From positions 248,001-312,000 of the forward strand of contig NZ_CAKKLJ010000001.1 in assembly GCF_918698005.1 (NCBI RefSeq): a DNA stretch of 64,000 nucleotides, in the 5' to 3' direction. The notes beneath the pieces are model-generated. The model had not been told where the DNA came from, ran no database searches, and saw only the letters and a program-made list of their open reading frames with translations. Positions 59,479 through 64,000 of the stretch are shown here, piece after piece. The translations under genes and the position numbers were made by a program. Within the stretch, counting starts at the first letter, position 1. Each line of letters starts with the position of its first letter. The DNA comes from Microbacterium sp. Bi121 (lineage in GTDB: Bacteria > Actinomycetota > Actinomycetes > Actinomycetales > Microbacteriaceae).

Positions 59479-60405
59479 TCAGTGCGCGTAGTCGGGAGCG
59501 GCCGGCAGGCCGAAGAACTCCTCGAGAGTCCGGTACCCGCCCTCGTGGTAGGTCTCGGCGAGCGCGGGACCGATGTAGCGCAGATGCCACGGTTCGGGTT
59601 CATACCCGGTGGTCGGAGTCGCACCGGCCTCGTAGCGGACGACGAACCCGTACTCCCACGCATGGGCGGCGACCCAGTCGCTCTCCGGGGTTCCGCCGAA
59701 GTTCGCGATCTCACCGCAGCCGCGGCTGCACGCGACGACGTCGACCGCGAGGCCGGTCTGATGCTCGCTGAACCCAGGGCGCGCCGATCCCAGGTCTGCC
59801 GTGCGCTGCCCCTCTGCACTCACCAGACCGGTGTAGTTCGAGACCTGCAGCAGGTACGAACGGTAGGCGTTGTTCATTCCGAGCACGCCCGATCCCGACC
59901 GCTCGAGGTCTGCGGCCATGTCGCCGAGAGCGGCTGCGGCACCCTGGTGGATCATGCGCGACGACGTCGTCTGCTGGATGGGCGACTCGATCAGGTCGAC
60001 GGGAACGTAGTCAGTGGGGTTCAGCTCATGGGTCTTGTTCACGACGACCCAGATGCGGGCAGGGTCCATCAGAGAGATGCAGGGCGCGTTGCCGACGACG
60101 ACAGCATCGCGGAACGCCGCGCCTCCGCCGAAGGCGGCGATCACCGCCTCATCGTCCCCCGCCGCGATGGCGTCGGCGACCGCCGATTCAGCGCACGGAT
60201 CGGCAGCCGGCACGGCCGCGACGTGCACCCCGGGGAGCTGAGCGGCCGCAGCCGGAACCGGAGGCACGGACGCGTCGACGGGCGCGGGCACGTCCGCCAG
60301 CGCCCACATCGCACCCAACGCGGTGACCGCGAGCCCGATCGGTAGGGCGACCGAGAGCGCACGGCGTGGACGCGACGCGTGCCGCGGGTACCGGGCGTCG
60401 CTCAT
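59479..60405 (-). CDS. D-alanyl-D-alanine carboxypeptidase, VanY/M15B type
   Basis: The protein has 308 residues from the ATG at 60405. A cytosolic basic start, one span (~18-40, IGLAVTALGAMWALADV), a variable region, and a M15B peptidase domain with zinc ligands in GFSEHQTGLAVDVVA (His, Asp) and EPWHLRYIG (His), and catalytic Glu in the same segment. It trims terminal D-Ala from peptidoglycan stem peptides outside the membrane. Upstream AT-rich bases hold promoters for this gene and the divergent radical SAM gene. Confidence 0.9.
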   Translation of the reverse strand: MSDARYPRHASRPRRALSVALPIGLAVTALGAMWALADVPAPVDASVPPVPAAAAQLPGVHVAAVPAADPCAESAVADAIAAGDDEAVIAAFGGGAAFRDAVVVGNAPCISLMDPARIWVVVNKTHELNPTDYVPVDLIESPIQQTTSSRMIHQGAAAALGDMAADLERSGSGVLGMNNAYRSYLLQVSNYTGLVSAEGQRTADLGSARPGFSEHQTGLAVDVVACSRGCGEIANFGGTPESDWVAAHAWEYGFVVRYEAGATPTTGYEPEPWHLRYIGPALAETYHEGGYRTLEEFFGLPAAPDYAH

Positions 60406-60452
60406 GCTTCCATTCTTGCTTAACTCGAATCGAACATATTTCTTAAACCTGA

Positions 60453-60481
60453 TTGACTTTATCTCGCCGTTTTGTTCGAAT
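60453..60481 (+). promoter_or_regulatory. Promoter of the radical SAM gene (leaderless)
   Basis: TTGACT (60453-60458), a 17-base spacer and TCGAAT (60476-60481) are followed by six bases and the ATG at 60488. It lies in a markedly AT-rich stretch and no ribosome-binding site is present. Confidence 0.6.
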
Positions 60482-60487
60482 GGCCGT

Positions 60488-61531
60488 ATGCGGTGGCAGG
60501 GACAGACGATCGACGATGCGGATGCCGCGGCGCTGCCCGGCCTCGAGAATCGCACCGGCATCGTGCGCTCCGTGACGACACCCGAGTTCGCGGACATGAC
60601 CTTCCACGAAGTGCTTGCGAAGTCGGCGCTGAATCATGTTCCTGGCGGATCGCGGATGCCGTTCAGCTGGACGATCAACCCGTACCGCGGATGCTCTCAT
60701 GCCTGCACCTATTGCTTCGCCCGCGGAACGCATCAGTACCTCGACCTCGACGGCGGCACGGACTTCGACTCGCAGATCGTCGTGAAGACGAACGTGGCGG
60801 AGGTGCTGCAGCGCGAGCTGCGGCGGGGCTCCTGGAACCACGAGACGGTGGCACTGGGGACGAACACCGACCCGTATCAGCGGGCAGAGGGCCGCTACCG
60901 GCTCATGCCGGACATAATCCGCGCCCTGGCCGAGTCCGGCACCCCGATGTCCATCCTCACCAAGGGCACGCTGATCCGGCGAGACATCCCGCTGCTGGTG
61001 GAAGCCGCCAGGTCCGTACCCGTCGACATCTCGATGTCGATCGCGATGTACGACGACGAGCTGCAGCACTCCATCGAACCGGGGACCCCGTCGACCCAGG
61101 CGCGCCTGGACACCGTTCGCGCGCTGGCTGGTGCCGGATTCCGCGTCAGCGTGTTCCTCATGCCGGTCCTGCCGCATCTGACCGACTCGGTCGAACACAT
61201 CGACCACGCGCTCCGGCGGATCAAGGACTCCGGCGCCGACCACGTGATCTACGGCGCTCTGCACCTCCGTGCCGGGGTGAAGCCCTGGTTCATGCAGTGG
61301 CTGGAGCGCGAGCATCCCGAGCTGATGTCCTCGTATGGCGGGCTCTACCCCGGCGCCGCCGCCGATGCTCCCAAGGCGTACCGGCAGTGGCTGGCGAAGC
61401 GGATCCGGCCGCTGATCCGCGCCCATGGGCTCGAAGCACGGCACTCCGATGACGCCTACCCGACGAGGCAGTTGACGAGACCGGCTGTACTGACGCCCAC
61501 CGCTCCGCCGGCGCAGCCGATGCTGTTCTGA
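60488..61531 (+). CDS. Rv2578c-family radical SAM protein
   Basis: The 347-residue protein starts at the ATG at 60488, which follows a -10 element by six bases. The longer open frame to 60323 crosses the promoter. It has a radical SAM cluster CSHACTYCFARG (CxxxCxxC), then LGTNTDPYQRAEGRYRL and ILTKGTLIRRDIP, typical of the SplB-like/Rv2578c group. The reaction is unknown; the similarity to spore photoproduct lyase relatives suggests nucleic-acid repair. The single-gene, leaderless arrangement gives no pathway partner. Confidence 0.92.
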   Translation: MRWQGQTIDDADAAALPGLENRTGIVRSVTTPEFADMTFHEVLAKSALNHVPGGSRMPFSWTINPYRGCSHACTYCFARGTHQYLDLDGGTDFDSQIVVKTNVAEVLQRELRRGSWNHETVALGTNTDPYQRAEGRYRLMPDIIRALAESGTPMSILTKGTLIRRDIPLLVEAARSVPVDISMSIAMYDDELQHSIEPGTPSTQARLDTVRALAGAGFRVSVFLMPVLPHLTDSVEHIDHALRRIKDSGADHVIYGALHLRAGVKPWFMQWLEREHPELMSSYGGLYPGAAADAPKAYRQWLAKRIRPLIRAHGLEARHSDDAYPTRQLTRPAVLTPTAPPAQPMLF

Positions 61532-61535
61532 CCCG

Positions 61536-61868
61536 TCATTCGACTGTCTCGGCGCGTTGAGAATCGTCGTCGGCTCGCTCTTCGGCCTCGTCCAGCTGGG
61601 CGCGTAGAAGGCGATTGGCAGCCTCTAGTGCGAGCACGTGGCGGGCGCCGACGAGGTTCACGCCGGCGTCGAGCAACTCGATCACTCGTCGAAGGATGGA
61701 CAGGTCATCTTCGCTGTAACGGCGGGTTCCGCCGGGGGTGCGGCTGGGCTCGAGCAGGCCTTTGCGTTCATACAGTCGCAAGGTTTGTTCGCCGACGCCG
61801 ACGAGCTCTGCGGCGACGGTGATGCCGTACACGCCACGCGCGCTCAACGTCTCCGATGCGTCATCCAA
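61536..61868 (-). CDS. HspR-like MerR-family regulator
   Basis: The protein has 110 residues from a TTG at 61868, with AAGGA nine bases upstream; an in-frame GTG inside (GVYGITVAAEL) is less likely. It has a MerR winged-helix N-terminus: VYGITVAAELVGVGEQTLRL, YERKGLLEPSRTPGGTRRYS, then a dimerisation helix GVNLVGARHVLALEAANRLL. This is the HspR pattern, a repressor of chaperone genes. It is divergent from the Hsp20 gene; two inverted repeats lie between them. It ends four bases from the convergent radical SAM gene. Confidence 0.88.
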   Translation of the reverse strand: MDDASETLSARGVYGITVAAELVGVGEQTLRLYERKGLLEPSRTPGGTRRYSEDDLSILRRVIELLDAGVNLVGARHVLALEAANRLLRAQLDEAEERADDDSQRAETVE

Positions 61869-61887
61869 AGTATCTCGTCCTTCCGGC

Positions 61888-61950
61888 TTGCATTACCTGT
61901 GTGCCTGGAGGTATAAAACCTATACCACTCAACACAGATTATCGAGTGGT
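61888..61950. promoter_or_regulatory. Divergent hspR-like/hsp20 promoter with two inverted-repeat operators
   Basis: For hsp20, TTGCAT (61888-61893) and TATAAA (61912-61917) form a promoter. GGTATA-N5-TATACC (61910-61926) is a perfect palindrome over the -10. ACCACTC-N13-GAGTGGT (61924-61950), resembling a HAIR site with relaxed spacing, covers the start region. Both are placed to repress. Confidence 0.65.
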
Positions 61951-61985
61951 CCACAACACCACAGTGAAATGGAGGAGATACAGAA

Positions 61986-62423
61986 ATGCTGTTGCAACAT
62001 GACCCATTCCGTGACCTCGACCGGCTCACACAGCAGGTGTTCGGAACGGTCGCCCGGCCATCCGGTATGCCCCTGGACGCGTGGCGCGAGGGAGATGAGT
62101 TCGTAGTTGAGCTCGACCTCCCCGGTATCGATTCGGAGAAGCTGGATATCGATGTGGAGCGCAATGTCCTCACGATCACGGCGGAGCGACTCAGCCACAT
62201 CCCCGACGCAGCCAATACCGTGGCGGCGGAGCGCCCATGGGGCGTCTTCAGTCGCCAGCTGGTGCTCGGGGATGCGCTGGATACCGAGAAGGTCGACGCG
62301 GACTACACCGCCGGCGTGCTGCGGCTGCGGATCCCCATTGCGGAACAGGCCAAGCCTCGCAAGATCAACGTCAACAGCCGGGACGCCATCCAGAGGAAGG
62401 AGGCCAAGAGCATCAACGCGTGA
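61986..62423 (+). CDS. Small heat-shock protein (Hsp20/alpha-crystallin family)
   Basis: This 145-residue chaperone starts [14 protein letters not shown], as in actinobacterial Hsp18-type proteins. Its alpha-crystallin domain (~35-130) includes [33 protein letters not shown] and GVLRLRIPI (the I-x-I tail-type motif). It holds unfolding proteins in a soluble state. Its ribosome-binding site is GGAGGAG. Control by the divergent HspR-like protein is likely from the operator sites. Confidence 0.93.
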   Translation: MLLQHDPFRDLDRLTQQVFGTVARPSGMPLDAWREGDEFVVELDLPGIDSEKLDIDVERNVLTITAERLSHIPDAANTVAAERPWGVFSRQLVLGDALDTEKVDADYTAGVLRLRIPIAEQAKPRKINVNSRDAIQRKEAKSINA

Positions 62424-62475
62424 CCGGAGCGCACTCTCCGAATCGCACTCTCCAGTCCCGACGGGAGGTGAATAC

Positions 62476-62757
62476 ATGATCCCCGACACCACCGCAACGG
62501 CCGCCGATACCACCGCGGCTACCCAACAGGCCACCCTCGAGTTACTGCTGCAGGACCGAGAGTGGGTGCAGGCCCAGTTCGCGGCGATCATGACCGCCTC
62601 CGGCTTCGGTGATCGCGTCATCCTTGGAACTCTCCCCGACCCGCCATACGATCACGTTTCCCGGGTCCGCGACAGGAACCCCCGATGGCGTTCCCTCGAT
62701 CGACTCGCGATTGCGAGGGTCATATCGAGAGTTCGATCACCCCCGGACCGGTCATGA
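62476..62757 (+). CDS. Small hypothetical protein downstream of hsp20
   Basis: This is a 93-residue open frame with a good ribosome-binding site (GGGAGG six bases before the ATG). The first ~55 residues (a Thr/Ala start, then LLLQDREWVQAQFAAIMTAS and GFGDRVILGTLPDPP) look like a natural helical protein. The last ~35, rich in Arg and Ser, do not, so a frameshift near 62640 is possible. It lies 52 bases after hsp20 and may share its transcript. I know no function. Confidence 0.5.
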   Translation: MIPDTTATAADTTAATQQATLELLLQDREWVQAQFAAIMTASGFGDRVILGTLPDPPYDHVSRVRDRNPRWRSLDRLAIARVISRVRSPPDRS

Positions 62758-62828
62758 CCTTCATCAAGCGCCCGGAGCCCCACCGGAGGGCTCCGGGCCG
62801 CGCCTGGCACGCTCCCGCGGAGAGCTGA

Positions 62829-63311
62829 ATGTCCGCCGATCAACGCAGAGAGGAGATGAGGAGGATGCTCCAACTTGTCGAGCTTTCCCCCTCGACAATC
62901 GTCGATGTAAACAACATGTCGCTGAAGCCCGGGCAAGAGGAGTTTCTCTCCCCTGTGAGCTACGGCATCGCCGCCACGGTAGTGAACCCGCTCACGTCAT
63001 GGCAGCGGGTCGTACTCGACGGCGACCAAGTCGTCGGCTTTCTCAGCGCGAACTTCGAAACCGACGCCCCCTACGAGCACTTCCGCTCCGTACTCTGGCG
63101 CATCAACGTCGACGCCGAGGAACAGCGCCGGGGGATCGGCCGCTTCGCTGTGGAAAAACTGAAAGAGGAAGCGCGCAAACGCGGGTTCGACCACGTCAAC
63201 GTCATGTACGAAGCCGGCGAGCCCGGCCCGGACGCTTTCTTCCGCAACATGGGATTTGAACCGGTCGGAGAGACGGAATTCGGCGAAGTCATCGCCCAGG
63301 TTCGCGTCTAG
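62829..63311 (+). CDS. GNAT-family N-acetyltransferase
   Basis: This 160-residue protein has a clear GNAT fold: GDQVVGFLSANFE, then WRINVDAEEQRRGIGRFAVEKL (acetyl-CoA loop Q-R-R-G-I-G), VNVMYEAGEPGPDAFFRNMGF and EPVGETEFGEV, most like diamine/polyamine acetyltransferases of the SpeG/BltD group. The start at 62829 has GGAGAG upstream; ATGs at 62856 and 62865 are alternatives, the latter with AGGAG nine bases before. The substrate is unproven. Confidence 0.88.
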   Translation: MSADQRREEMRRMLQLVELSPSTIVDVNNMSLKPGQEEFLSPVSYGIAATVVNPLTSWQRVVLDGDQVVGFLSANFETDAPYEHFRSVLWRINVDAEEQRRGIGRFAVEKLKEEARKRGFDHVNVMYEAGEPGPDAFFRNMGFEPVGETEFGEVIAQVRV

Positions 63312-63367
63312 ATTCCTCGATGACAAGACGGGGCGTCGAAGCCCGGCGGCGCGTAGGCTCGATGATC

Positions 63368-63907
63368 ATGGCAATCGGTTCGACGATCTACACGTTCGCG
63401 GTGCAGCTGGCCGACATGGACCGCGGGGTCTACGACGACCTGACGCTGCGCGTGGCGCGGCATCCGTCCGAGACCGACGCGTACATGGTGACGCGTCTGC
63501 TCGCGTACTGCCTCGAGTACACCGAGGGGATCGCCTTCGGCGAGGGCATCTCACAGGCCGATGAGCCGGCGGTGATCGTCCGCGACCTCACCGGCGCGGT
63601 CACGGCGTGGATCGAGGTCGGAGCACCCGACGCCGAACGGCTGCATCACGGCAGCAGGCTCGCTGATCGCGTCGCCGTCTACACGCATCGCGATCCGGCG
63701 AAGGTCATCGCCCCGTGGGCCGGCAAGCGGATCCACAACGCCGAGGCCATCGAGGTGTTCAGCTTCGACCCCGGTTTCATCGACGACGCGGTTCGCCTGC
63801 TCGAGCGGCGCAGCACCGTCACCCTGACCGTCACCGAGCGGCAGCTGTACCTCGACCTCAACGGCACGACGCTGAGCTCGGCCGTGCACGCGCACTCCGC
63901 CGTGTGA
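63368..63907 (+). CDS. YaeQ-family protein
   Basis: The protein has 179 residues. The ATG at 63368 gives MAIGSTIYTFAVQLADMDRG, matching the family's MA..ATIYKAELQIADMDR start; an ATG two codons upstream is possible. Conserved YaeQ features follow: RVARHPSETDAYMVTRLLAY, GISQADEPAVIV and IEVGAPDAERLHHGS. The fold resembles PD-(D/E)XK nucleases, and E. coli YaeQ has been linked to transcription antitermination as an RfaH suppressor. The role in actinobacteria is not known. TAGGCT lies eight bases upstream, with no clear ribosome-binding site. Confidence 0.92.
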   Translation: MAIGSTIYTFAVQLADMDRGVYDDLTLRVARHPSETDAYMVTRLLAYCLEYTEGIAFGEGISQADEPAVIVRDLTGAVTAWIEVGAPDAERLHHGSRLADRVAVYTHRDPAKVIAPWAGKRIHNAEAIEVFSFDPGFIDDAVRLLERRSTVTLTVTERQLYLDLNGTTLSSAVHAHSAV

Positions 63908-63933
63908 GAGCGGGGTGCGCGTGCTGACGGCGA

Positions 63934-64000
63934 TCAGGCCGTGAGCTCGGCCGAGCTCGGCATCCGTCCTGCGACCTCTTCGAGGATGTCGTCGCCGAGA
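63934..64000 (-). CDS. C-terminal end of an unidentified protein (gene continues beyond window)
   Basis: On the minus strand the last 22 codons before TGA (63936-63934) read LGDDILEEVAGRMPSSAELTA, a natural-looking helical protein end. The gene is convergent with the YaeQ gene and enters from beyond base 64000. Too little is visible to name it. Confidence 0.45.
   Translation of the reverse strand, partial: LGDDILEEVAGRMPSSAELTA

Noticed and set aside
1..64000. CRISPR arrays, tRNA or rRNA genes, insertion sequences, prophage
   Set aside because: I saw no regularly spaced repeats, cloverleaf-like sequences with CCA-type ends, rRNA signatures, transposases with terminal repeats or phage structural genes on reading both strands. 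A tRNA scan and repeat finder would settle it.

Overview
The window is GC-rich with GTG/TTG starts, tightly overlapping genes and actinobacterial gene families (Rv2578c-type radical SAM protein, HspR-like regulator, DUF222/HNH protein, fused ECF ATPase). Gene content and the recurrent GGATGC/GCATCC hexamer fit a Microbacteriaceae chromosome, most likely Microbacterium or a close relative. I see no rRNA, tRNA, CRISPR array, insertion sequence or prophage. No stretch longer than about 300 bases lacks a gene.

Bases 1-1108 hold the end of malate dehydrogenase and a resolvase-like protein without the catalytic serine. Bases 1115-34629 form one large type VII secretion (T7SS/ESX-like) island, almost all on the minus strand. 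Its core is a ten-gene operon read from 34629 down to 12870 whose genes mostly overlap by 1-4 bases: a 2037-residue membrane-anchored Ig/FN3 protein, MoxR ATPase, DUF58 protein, transglutaminase-like membrane protein lacking its catalytic cysteine, RDD-FHA protein, PP2C phosphatase, FHA protein, Ser/Thr kinase, second RDD-FHA protein, and an EssC-type motor ATPase with an N-terminal FHA domain. A WXG100 gene follows. Downstream lie a SPOR-like protein, a substrate-binding lipoprotein and an effector array: three 235-residue WXG100_2-type delivery proteins, each coupled to a small separate toxin gene. Two of these cassettes have an immunity candidate, one of them a recognisable EndoNS_2 nuclease/YezG-type pair. 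The middle toxin looks truncated and has no partner. Two delivery genes share an identically spaced promoter with a GGGG-N6-CCCC palindrome, and the third has a weaker version. An FHA protein with a putative winged-helix C-terminus, a WXG100-like protein, a DUF1023 hydrolase and a lipoprotein complete the island. The inferred picture is a kinase/phosphatase/FHA-controlled secretion machine that exports interbacterial toxins.

Bases 34748-46936 are mostly housekeeping: Tag glycosylase, acyl-CoA oxidase-like enzyme, OsmC/Ohr protein, RecQ, a small GNAT and pirin, a DUF222/HNH protein with an SOS-like box in its promoter, a large secreted subtilase and a YciI protein. Bases 46970-53348 form a carbon-uptake operon: CstA, YbdD, a LytS-type kinase, a LytTR regulator and an SSS symporter pair. 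A LytTR-like direct repeat lies upstream of cstA, which suggests a BtsSR/BtsT-like pyruvate circuit.

Bases 53541-58099 encode an ECF transporter with two YkoE-family S-components, a fused ATPase, EcfT and a siderophore-interacting reductase. They end in a strong hairpin. The rest holds an acyl-CoA dehydrogenase, a VanY-type carboxypeptidase, a radical SAM protein, a divergent HspR-like/Hsp20 pair with two operators, a small hypothetical protein, a GNAT, a YaeQ protein and the end of an unidentified minus-strand gene. Several genes have TAnnnT 6-7 bases before the start codon and no usable Shine-Dalgarno, which suggests leaderless mRNAs.
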